Positions 6,689 to 14,262 of a stretch of DNA of 38,669 bases are shown piece after piece. Source of the DNA: an uncultured Mycoplasmatota bacterium (GTDB lineage Bacteria; Bacillota_I; Bacilli_A; RF39; UBA660); NCBI GenBank assembly GCA_900554615.1, contig USIB01000007.1, forward strand, positions 1 to 38,669, given 5' to 3'. How positions within the stretch are numbered: position 1 is the stretch's first letter; each line of letters begins with the position of its first letter. Position numbers and translations under genes: made by a program. The notes under the pieces are model-generated. The model saw only the letters and a program-made list of their open reading frames with translations. It had not been told where the DNA came from and ran no database searches.

Positions 6689-8593
6689 TTATATATTATA
6701 TCCATTTTTGAATAAATTACTTTCTCTTTCTCTTCTATTGCTATAACCACCACTCATCATGTAATTCTGCACAAATGTATCTATATCTCCCCCAGCTTCT
6801 TTGTAAGCGACTGGAAACTTTTCGATATTTCCAAATTGGTAAGCACGAGAAGTTAATGCATCAATTTGATTATCAGTTAAAGTTATATTATTTTCCTGTG
6901 CAAGGTTTATAACATAATTTCTTTTATCTGCTACTAAATCACATTTTACTTTATCTACTATATCGACAGGTATATAATCTCCAGCTTTATAATCATTTAC
7001 ATCTATACCATATTTAGCAAAGTATGAAGCACAATTTTTTAAGGTAACTCCTGAACCTGCTGTTGCAACACCATCTAGTGAGTCACTAATAAGATAGTAT
7101 TTTCCGTCTGCTGATAATGGCGTGTGTCCTTCTTCAAATGTAAGAAAATTGATTAAATTTGTATTTCCTGCCTCATTTTCTTTTCTTGATTCAGTAGTAT
7201 TTTTATGTTTTTCTTTTAAAATTGCATCAGTAGTAGAGTCCTCTTTTATTTCTTTTGCTATTTTATTCTTTATATTTTCTTCAGCCGTCTTTTTATTTAT
7301 ATCAAGTTGCTCTCTTCTAGCAGAGTTATAATCTTCGCTTACTCCTACTGTCTTTGGTTTTGAATCATCATAATATTTATTATCTATTTCTTCTTGTAAT
7401 CTATTCTTTATGTTTTCTTCTGCTGTCTTTTTATTTATATCAAGCTGTTCCTTTCTGGCAGAGTTATAATCTTCACTTGCAGATTTACCACTTTTATCAT
7501 TATCTATAGTATTTGGATTATCGTTAAATGATTTATAACCATTTTTAAATAGTTCCATCTCTGCTTCTCTTCTCTTAGTTAGATTATCTTCATATATGGT
7601 ACCTTTACCATTCATACTACTTAAATAATTATTATATAATTCTTCAGTATTTCCATATTTTTTATAAGCTTCTACAAATCCATTAATATTACCTACACTA
7701 TATGAACGTGATACTAAAGCATCAATTTGACTATTTGTAAGATTATTAATACCATTTTTTTCTAAAACATTTAATACACTTTTTCTTTTATCTGATAAAA
7801 TATCTTTAGTTACTTTGTCCACTATGTCTTTTGAAATGGTATCTCCTTTTTTCAAATTGTTTACATCTATACCATATTTTTTAAAGTAGTTTTCACTATA
7901 TTTTAACACTATGCTTGGACCAACACTTAATGTATTGGCTGTGCTATCATCTACAAGATAGTAAAGTGTTCCATTTTTATATACAGTAGAGGTATGTTCT
8001 GTTACATAGTCAGTAAATGACATTATATTATTAATTTTACTATTGTCATTTTTGCTACTTATTTTTTCTTTGCTAATACTTTTACTAGATAAACCATTTA
8101 TTCTCTCTTCATCGCGTCTTTTTTGCTCTTGTCTTTCATTAACATTATACTCACTTACCTTTACCTGCTCTCTTCTAGCACCTGAGCTAGATAAATCATT
8201 TTGAATATTTTTAGCAGTAGATTTTTTTAGATAATCAATACCACTTATATTGAATTTCAATTGCCTTGTCTCATTAAATTCAAGTTTCCTGTTTGCACTA
8301 GATGTTGAACTACCATTAGATTTAGATGATGTAGTATTTCTACTAGAACTTGAAGATGAAGTATTACTTCTGCTAGAACTTGAACTTGAAGATGAAGTAT
8401 TACTCCTACTAGTACTAGTTGTTGTGCTATTATTTCTGTTTGTGTTATTTTGCCTTGTTTCGTTGACTGTAGCTTTATTAGAAGCACTACTGCTACTGCT
8501 GGTAGTAGTTTTTGATTTGGCTCCTCCACCTGCTCCGCCTGCATCTACTCTATAAAATATATTATCCCTTTTTAGTATGTTTATTATGTCCAT
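6689..8593 (-). CDS. Ser/Asn-rich protein with two GH24-type lysozyme domains
   Basis: 634 aa from the ATG at 8593 (GGGGAGGAAATAAA upstream; a longer frame to 8674 would overlap the previous gene). The N-terminus MDIINILKRDN is followed by a Ser/Thr/Asn linker (25-100) and the NISGIDYLKK motif shared with the SleB-domain neighbour. Copy 1 of a GH24-like domain spans about 188-353 and copy 2 about 479-634; both end in a RRExExxLFKNGY block like the GLxxRRxAExxL end of phage lysozymes. Copy 2 has FEEG (Glu487/488), an Asp at 504 and Thr at 511 in the E-D-T arrangement of T4 lysozyme, with one extra residue before the Gly; copy 1 is similar. Between them are two near-identical 30-residue EDYNSAR units. 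No signal peptide. Predicted muramidase acting outside the cell, probably T7SS-linked. Confidence 0.82.
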   Translation of the reverse strand: MDIINILKRDNIFYRVDAGGAGGGAKSKTTTSSSSSASNKATVNETRQNNTNRNNSTTTSTSRSNTSSSSSSSSRSNTSSSSSSRNTTSSKSNGSSTSSANRKLEFNETRQLKFNISGIDYLKKSTAKNIQNDLSSSGARREQVKVSEYNVNERQEQKRRDEERINGLSSKSISKEKISSKNDNSKINNIMSFTDYVTEHTSTVYKNGTLYYLVDDSTANTLSVGPSIVLKYSENYFKKYGIDVNNLKKGDTISKDIVDKVTKDILSDKRKSVLNVLEKNGINNLTNSQIDALVSRSYSVGNINGFVEAYKKYGNTEELYNNYLSSMNGKGTIYEDNLTKRREAEMELFKNGYKSFNDNPNTIDNDKSGKSASEDYNSARKEQLDINKKTAEENIKNRLQEEIDNKYYDDSKPKTVGVSEDYNSARREQLDINKKTAEENIKNKIAKEIKEDSTTDAILKEKHKNTTESRKENEAGNTNLINFLTFEEGHTPLSADGKYYLISDSLDGVATAGSGVTLKNCASYFAKYGIDVNDYKAGDYIPVDIVDKVKCDLVADKRNYVINLAQENNITLTDNQIDALTSRAYQFGNIEKFPVAYKEAGGDIDTFVQNYMMSGGYSNRRERESNLFKNGYNI

Positions 8594-8606
8594 TTTATTT
8601 CCTCCC

Positions 8607-8861
8607 CTACCTAAAATTTCTATTATTTCTATATGTTCCAACATCAACACAATTTTTGCCCCGCATTTTAGCATCTTCTAGCAAATCATATGTTTCGATA
8701 TTTTGTAATATAGGTCCGTTTCTAAATGCTCTTTTCCCTCTAGTTGTTTCTTTTGGAATACTAGATGCCTTTTCGTTATTTATGTATTTTATGCCATCTT
8801 TTTCTTGTACATTGTTTGAATTGTTTTCTAATATCATATTCTTCTTATTATCTGGTAACAT
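8607..8861 (-). CDS. hypothetical 84-aa protein in the T7SS operon
   Basis: 84 aa, hydrophilic, no membrane segment: MLPDNKKNMILENNSNN at the start, FRNGPILQNIETYDLLEDAK in the middle and a basic end (RNNRNFR). TAAGGAGGTT lies upstream, 13 bases before the ATG, a slightly long spacing; no better in-frame start exists. It sits between the YukD-like gene and the GH24 gene, 13 bp from the latter. I do not recognise it. Its place suggests a small partner or chaperone of the adjacent hydrolase, which is a guess. Confidence 0.65.
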   Translation of the reverse strand: MLPDNKKNMILENNSNNVQEKDGIKYINNEKASSIPKETTRGKRAFRNGPILQNIETYDLLEDAKMRGKNCVDVGTYRNNRNFR

Positions 8862-8949
8862 TCTCTATACACAACCTCCTTAACATATTCTTTACTCTTT
8901 CCTTATTATTATTACATTTTAAGTTTATCATAAAAGGGGCTAAAAGTAA

Positions 8950-8981
8950 ATATAAAGTGTAAAATCATTTACACTTTATAT
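8950..8981 (-). terminator. hairpin at the end of the YukD-like gene
   Basis: A perfect 14-bp stem (8950-8963 with 8968-8981) closes on ATCA and contains the YukD-like stop codon. The tail is ATTTACTTTT rather than a pure T run, so it may attenuate rather than fully stop transcription into the hydrolase genes. Confidence 0.6.
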
Positions 8982-9236
8982 CTCTACTAATAATATTTTT
9001 GTAGCATTTCTTATATCAGTATTGATAATAATATCATTATTATCATATACCCTACCAGTATCTACATTAATCATTGCATAATCTCTATCTAGATTAAACA
9101 TACCTTCAGTCGAATCGCTAATCATTTTTACTATAAGTCTATTTACTTTCCACATTATTTCATTCACAGGGATGAATAAATCATAACTTTCTCCTAGTGT
9201 CGGTACATAAAGATTTATTAATACTTTGTTACTCAT
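8976..9236 (-). CDS. yukD: YukD/EsaB-like ubiquitin-fold protein
   Basis: 86 aa from the third ATG (9236), which is best spaced from AGAAGG; GTG/ATG/ATG codons just upstream (9245-9237) are alternatives. MSNKVLINLYVPTLGESYDLFIP, then MWKVNRLIVKMI, then MINVDTGRVYDNNDIIINTDI-RNATKILLVEI fit the small ubiquitin-like proteins that accompany T7SSb systems (YukD, EsaB). The start overlaps the EssC stop, so the two are translationally coupled. In this class the protein is cytoplasmic and needed for or regulates secretion. Confidence 0.88.
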   Translation of the reverse strand: MSNKVLINLYVPTLGESYDLFIPVNEIMWKVNRLIVKMISDSTEGMFNLDRDYAMINVDTGRVYDNNDIIINTDIRNATKILLVEI

Positions 9237-12200
9237 CATCATCACCTTCTTGTCTATATTCTTCTAGTTCTATAGTCTTTATTAGATCTGCTCTTCCATC
9301 CGTTATAACAAAACCAAAGTTATTTTTATAAGTACTACTCATTTCTTTAGTAATCTTACTTAATTTGAATAGATTTTGATCAGATAATCCTGTTCCTATC
9401 CAGATACCATCTGTATCATTTTGAATCATTCTGTACCATGAATCATATTCATACTTCTTAATCTTTTTATAATCATCCGCTATTACAATATTGATATTTT
9501 CTAAGTATTTAATTTCGTTTGTAAATATTTCTAACTTTTTCATATCTACTTTTATTTTAAACTTATTGAAATCTTGGAAATATACTATTGTCTTTAGATT
9601 CTTTATATTACTATTCTTTAGTCTATTGGCATAGTCTATTAATAAGTAAATTATTCTATTAGCATCATCATTAAAGTAATTTCTTACTACACTTTTCATA
9701 TCTGTTAAATTATTATTCATATCTACTAATATAAGCTGTGTATTTTTTAATTTACTTAACTCATATAATAATGCTCTTGAGAAATTATTGGTGTTACTAG
9801 CAGTTGTACTTAATATTAAAGTTGATAGGTATGATGTAAAGTCATAATTAACTACTTCTAGTGAAGACTTTGATACCCCTATTGGAACATTACTTAGATT
9901 CTTAAAGTATTTAGATACACTATCTAAAGTAACTATACTTGGAAGTGTTGGTACTCTTCTAGCTACATAATTATTTATTTCTTTTAATCTATTACCTATA
10001 TTTGTTAAGTATATATTTTCATCATTATTATCAGTAATAATTGCCGTTTGAAATTCATAAATATTATCTGTTTTAAATAGACCTCTTCCTGGTACTTCTC
10101 TAGGTGGATTATTTACTTTACCAAATATACTATTATATCCTGATTCATCATTTAATCTAAGGGCAAGTATAGTACTAAAGTTTTGTTTTATTCTTCTTCT
10201 TACTGAGTTATCTCCATTAGCAGTAATTATAAAGAATATTCCATATCTTCTACCATCTCTAGTCAGTGATGCTATTTCTTCATCTATTACAGTATTTACT
10301 TCGTAGAAGGCATCATAGTTATTTATTATTACGCCAATTAAAGGAAGCATACTATTACTTTTAGCTATATAATTATTATAATCTCCTCCATAAGGAACAA
10401 ATAATTTTTTTCTTTCTCTTATGATATCTTTTATCATTTTTACTAAGTTATTTAGTTTTTCATCTTCATTTATATATACCATATCTCCTATATGTGGGAA
10501 ATTACTAAACTTTCTTAAAGCTTCACTACCATAATCTATAATATAATAGTTAATTTCTTCTGTACTATATCTAGTAGTAGTACTATAGATTATACTATCT
10601 AATACCATTTCTCTATCTATTCCATCACTACTATAAATAATAGTATTACCATTATAATTTAAATTAATATCTAATACTCCTTGATTTTGATTGCTAGGAT
10701 CATCATATTCTCCTATTACAGCAGTTACTACATTTCTTTCGAATTGTATATTATATTTATCTACTATATTATCTATTACTATTATATCTGGAATATTATC
10801 AAGCCATAGACTTCCTGATTTTATATTTAGTTTGTTTGAAGTATCTATGATATACTTTAAGATATTAGCTAATTCTTCACCTTGGGCCTTTCCCCTAGTA
10901 GTAGTTCCTGATGCTTGAATACTTCTAATTATATATCCAATATCATCTATAATATTTACACTTCGATCTATATTTTTCTTTATCTTATCTGATGGATAGT
11001 ACTTTGCTCCACACCACGCAGATTGTCCAAGAACAAATAATTCGTTATATCCTACTTGTAAGTAGAATCTACCAACATTCTTTATTTCTGCTGCTTCTGG
11101 TCGTTTTAGCATTTCCATACTATCATTTTTTTCTTGTACTTTTAGACATACTCTAAACTTACTATTACTCCAGATTTGATCATTTACTACTCCTGATGGT
11201 TTTTGCGTTGCTAGTATTAGATGAACTCCTAAACTACGTCCTATACGGGCTATACTTATTAAATTATCCATAAAGTCTGGTTGTTGACTTTTTAACTCAG
11301 CAAACTCATCACATATGATTATTAAGTGTGGTACTGGAGTATTTAGTCTTCCCTCAAGATAGTATTTTTGATATTTATATATATCGATAGTAGATTCTCC
11401 TAACGCATCTCTTGCTTCATTAAATATCATCTGTCTTCTTCTTAATTCACTATCTATACTAACTAGTGTTCTAGACATTTCAGCTTTATCTAAGTTAGTT
11501 ATTACTCCTGCTAGATGTGGTAATTTTATTCCTGATACTTTATTTTCAAAAGCACCTGCTAAGCCACCACCTTTATAATCTATTAAGATAAATGATACGA
11601 CATCTGGACTATAGTTTATTGCCATTGATAAGACATATGTTATTATGAACTCACTTTTACCTGAACCTGTCATACCTGCTACTAAACCATGTGGTCCATG
11701 ATATTTTTCATGTAAGTCTAGATATAATGTATCACCATTTTCATCAACTCCTACCTCTGTTCTCAAACTTTTAGTAGGGTCATTATTCTTCCATCTATTT
11801 ATGATGTTTAATCCTTCTACTTTTCCTACTGATTCCATCTCTAAAAATGTTATAGTATTCGGCATTTCTTTTGCCCCGTGTTCAAACTCTATTGGAATAT
11901 TGGATAACCTTTTACATACTAAATCCATATTTAAATCATAACTTACTTCATCTACAAAGTTTATACTTCTTTGATTTTCGTAAGCGTTCTCTAATATTCC
12001 TGACTTTTTCTCACCAACAGTAATAAAGTTATTACATCTACTTGGTAATCTAGATATTAGGTTTTCTAACATTACAAGACTAAAACCATAGTTATTTTCT
12101 ATTTCAGTTATATCTTTCATTATGTCTAATCTTCTAATACTTGAATAGTTATCTGTTATTATTAAGTAATATGGTCGACACAATGTATAATCTCTACCAG

Positions 12201-13815
12201 TCTCATTCATATTTTCATCAAATCTGCGATAGAATAATTCTTGTTCTAGATAGTTCGATACTTCCTTGGCATCATCACTATTAGCACTAAAAAATCTAAA
12301 TGTCCTACTATTATCAAAATTATGTGGTAAATATTTTACAAATCTCCAAGAGTCTTTATTTTTGTTATTTGTAAATATTACTATCTTTAAGTCTTCATAA
12401 CTATGAAAAGTTATTAATTGCAATATTATATTTTCTAATAATTTATGTACCTTATAATTATTACCCATAACAGCAGTAAGCATATGATTTAAGAAAGAAT
12501 ATCCTACAGGAACATTTCTTAACATTTCATATTCACGTGCTACATTCATTGCTTCTTTTTTTAGAAATTCATCATCGATACTAAAGTTTTCTTCAGGACA
12601 AGAAATACTTACATCTAATGGATAATCCCCTACTCCTATTCTGGCTGTTAAGAAGTCTCTTTGCTCTACTCTCTTACTCCATAATGATATTTTTCTTTTA
12701 TCTATTATTTCTAGACAATCTCTATTTGGTAGTAGGTTTTCTATTAATATTTCTTTTTGTAACTTTGCTTCTTCTTCTATTTCTTTCTTTTTTCTCTCTA
12801 AATATGCTCTATATTTTTTAATACTGTCTTTCCTTCTTTTCTTCTGTTGACGTTTATTCCAAGCTTTTGTTAAAAGAGGCCACATAAATGTCGACGCTAA
12901 CATACTTCCATACACTAATAGTTGTCCCCATTGTTCTTTATATGTTGTTAATCCTTCATTTACTCTTGTAACTAGATTTATTATTCCAACTGAAGAAGAC
13001 ATTCCCATTGTTACCATTGGTCCTAATGAATATATTAATGGTATTTCTTGTGGTTCTGCTACATTTGGAGGACCATCTATTTTAAATGTTTTTGTTTGAA
13101 TTATTCTTCTTATACGAGGAGATTTTGCAAAGTATACATTAGGAGTATATAAATCTATTTCTTTTACTTCTACATTTATTAAATCGTCATTAATATTAAC
13201 AATTAGATCATCTAAATATGCTGTCATTTTATTTACAAACACTTTATTTAGAGGATTATTTATTAATACTACTCCTTCTGATACTATTATTTTTAATCCA
13301 AATATTTCTATTACATCTCCATCATTTACTACTATTCTACTTATATTTCTATATATTACATTATTATTTATATATATTGGGATATCTCCTACTTTTTCTA
13401 ATATTAGTTTAGTATTTTCATTCTTTAATGTAAATACCACACCATTTATATAAGGATTTGTATAATTTACATTACAATCCCTACTATTTCCTACTACTAG
13501 GTTAATATTATTTTTATATGTATACTTTAAGAATGTATTATCTACTATACTCTCTACATATATTAAATATTTTATATTATCTCTCTCTAATATATAAAAT
13601 TTATTTAATTCTAACTTAGTACTATAAGATAACCTATTATTATCATATACTGATACAGCTCTAGTTGCAGATAAATACCACTCATTATTTACTGCTTCTA
13701 TATTTATTAACTTAAACTCGACATTATCATCTTCATCAAATGTGAATGTACCAAATACTTCATTAGGTAAAAAGAATTCAAATAATTTTTCATTTGCAAA
13801 TAATTTTATCTTCAC
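9229..13815 (-). CDS. essC: EssC/YukBA-type T7SS FtsK-SpoIIIE ATPase
   Basis: About 1528 aa from a GTG at 13815, ten bases from AGAGGAG; a TTG at 13824 is in frame but touches the Shine-Dalgarno. Two N-terminal FHA-like modules (about 1-190, with VVGNSRDCNV) are followed by two membrane segments (about 257-282 and 298-316) and a long charged helix. ATPase domain 1 is intact: GMTGSGKS (about 714-721) and LIIICDE (about 832-837), plus the LATQKPSGVV segment. Domains 2 and 3 (from about 1035 and about 1330) keep the fold (YYIIDYGS, PGRGLF, LILVDMNN) but have lost Walker A, as is usual for the later domains in this family. It is the motor of type VIIb secretion, heading the operon with yukD. Confidence 0.95.
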   Translation of the reverse strand: MKIKLFANEKLFEFFLPNEVFGTFTFDEDDNVEFKLINIEAVNNEWYLSATRAVSVYDNNRLSYSTKLELNKFYILERDNIKYLIYVESIVDNTFLKYTYKNNINLVVGNSRDCNVNYTNPYINGVVFTLKNENTKLILEKVGDIPIYINNNVIYRNISRIVVNDGDVIEIFGLKIIVSEGVVLINNPLNKVFVNKMTAYLDDLIVNINDDLINVEVKEIDLYTPNVYFAKSPRIRRIIQTKTFKIDGPPNVAEPQEIPLIYSLGPMVTMGMSSSVGIINLVTRVNEGLTTYKEQWGQLLVYGSMLASTFMWPLLTKAWNKRQQKKRRKDSIKKYRAYLERKKKEIEEEAKLQKEILIENLLPNRDCLEIIDKRKISLWSKRVEQRDFLTARIGVGDYPLDVSISCPEENFSIDDEFLKKEAMNVAREYEMLRNVPVGYSFLNHMLTAVMGNNYKVHKLLENIILQLITFHSYEDLKIVIFTNNKNKDSWRFVKYLPHNFDNSRTFRFFSANSDDAKEVSNYLEQELFYRRFDENMNETGRDYTLCRPYYLIITDNYSSIRRLDIMKDITEIENNYGFSLVMLENLISRLPSRCNNFITVGEKKSGILENAYENQRSINFVDEVSYDLNMDLVCKRLSNIPIEFEHGAKEMPNTITFLEMESVGKVEGLNIINRWKNNDPTKSLRTEVGVDENGDTLYLDLHEKYHGPHGLVAGMTGSGKSEFIITYVLSMAINYSPDVVSFILIDYKGGGLAGAFENKVSGIKLPHLAGVITNLDKAEMSRTLVSIDSELRRRQMIFNEARDALGESTIDIYKYQKYYLEGRLNTPVPHLIIICDEFAELKSQQPDFMDNLISIARIGRSLGVHLILATQKPSGVVNDQIWSNSKFRVCLKVQEKNDSMEMLKRPEAAEIKNVGRFYLQVGYNELFVLGQSAWCGAKYYPSDKIKKNIDRSVNIIDDIGYIIRSIQASGTTTRGKAQGEELANILKYIIDTSNKLNIKSGSLWLDNIPDIIVIDNIVDKYNIQFERNVVTAVIGEYDDPSNQNQGVLDINLNYNGNTIIYSSDGIDREMVLDSIIYSTTTRYSTEEINYYIIDYGSEALRKFSNFPHIGDMVYINEDEKLNNLVKMIKDIIRERKKLFVPYGGDYNNYIAKSNSMLPLIGVIINNYDAFYEVNTVIDEEIASLTRDGRRYGIFFIITANGDNSVRRRIKQNFSTILALRLNDESGYNSIFGKVNNPPREVPGRGLFKTDNIYEFQTAIITDNNDENIYLTNIGNRLKEINNYVARRVPTLPSIVTLDSVSKYFKNLSNVPIGVSKSSLEVVNYDFTSYLSTLILSTTASNTNNFSRALLYELSKLKNTQLILVDMNNNLTDMKSVVRNYFNDDANRIIYLLIDYANRLKNSNIKNLKTIVYFQDFNKFKIKVDMKKLEIFTNEIKYLENINIVIADDYKKIKKYEYDSWYRMIQNDTDGIWIGTGLSDQNLFKLSKITKEMSSTYKNNFGFVITDGRADLIKTIELEEYRQEGDDDE

Positions 13816-13841
13816 TAGTACCAAGCTCCTCTATCATAATA

Positions 13842-13870
13842 ATGATACCATAATTTTTGCATTTTATCAA
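13842..13870 (-). promoter_or_regulatory. promoter of the essC operon
   Basis: Minus strand TTGATA (13865-13870), 17 bp, TATCAT (13842-13847), about 27 bp before the GTG at 13815. Confidence 0.65.
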
Positions 13871-13904
13871 TTATTTTTATTAAAGTTTTTGATTTATTTT
13901 TTTA

Positions 13905-14051
13905 TTATTCTAGATGTATTATATTCGGGGGGCATAGACTTATTAACTTATAATTAAGATTGGTAAAAAATATATCTTTAGTATCATTTAAACAATTTAA
14001 ACTCAATGTACAATCTATAAAGTTTTCTTTAAGTCTTTCATATATCATCAT
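13905..14051 (-). CDS. possible small ORF of 48 aa
   Basis: MMIYERLKENFIDCTLSL... ending SLCPPNIIHLE, starting at an ATG preceded by GGAAGGAGAGG (14-base spacing, rather long) and followed by TAA. Codon use looks ordinary, with three cysteines. It sits between the smc terminator and the essC promoter. Not recognised; it could be a real small protein or chance. Confidence 0.3.
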   Translation of the reverse strand: MMIYERLKENFIDCTLSLNCLNDTKDIFFTNLNYKLISLCPPNIIHLE

Positions 14052-14085
14052 GTTATTCCTATATTCCTCTCCTTCCTAATGCAAG

Positions 14086-14137
14086 AAAAAGACTATGAAA
14101 AATCACTAATATTTCTACTAGTTATTTCATAGTCTTT
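14086..14137 (-). terminator. intrinsic terminator of smc
   Basis: On the minus strand AAAGACTATGAAA (from 14137) pairs with TTTCATAGTCTTT (down to 14088), a 13-bp perfect stem, then TTTTTCTTGC. It lies about 125 bp beyond the smc stop, after element E2. Confidence 0.7.
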
Positions 14138-14187
14138 ATTATTTATCAAATCACCTATAAAACCTTTATTTATAAATATTAATGTTT

Positions 14188-14256
14188 GTTAGGGAGACTA
14201 CTAAAGTAGGCTCCCTAACACCACGGAAAACATAAACTTGTTTATGATTGAAGTGG
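14188..14256 (+). repeat. paired-hairpin intergenic element E2
   Basis: Hairpin one (14188-14219): GTTAGGGAG/CTCCCTAAC around ACTACTAAAGTAGG. Hairpin two (14221-14256): CCACGGAA...TGAAGTGG enclosing CATAAAC-TT-GTTTATG. The CCACGGAA and TGAAGTGGC ends also occur, as reverse complement, in E6. Confidence 0.75.
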
Positions 14257-14262
14257 CATAAA

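Larger units (their letters stand above)
13816..14262. other. intergenic stretch between essC and smc
   Basis: About 450 bp. From right to left it holds the paired-hairpin element E2 after smc (14188-14256), an intrinsic terminator (14086-14137), a possible 48-aa ORF (13905-14051), and the essC promoter (13842-13870). Nothing else is evident. Confidence 0.6.

Noticed and set aside
8250..8883. Leu/Val-rich open frames on the plus strand and a Gln/Val-rich one on the minus strand near 8257-8544
   Set aside because: Shadows of the Ser/Thr linker of the GH24 protein and of the 84-aa gene; no start signals.
12618..13412. Hydrophobic plus-strand frames within essC
   Set aside because: Antisense of AT-rich coding sequence, no ribosome binding site, overlaps a certain gene.
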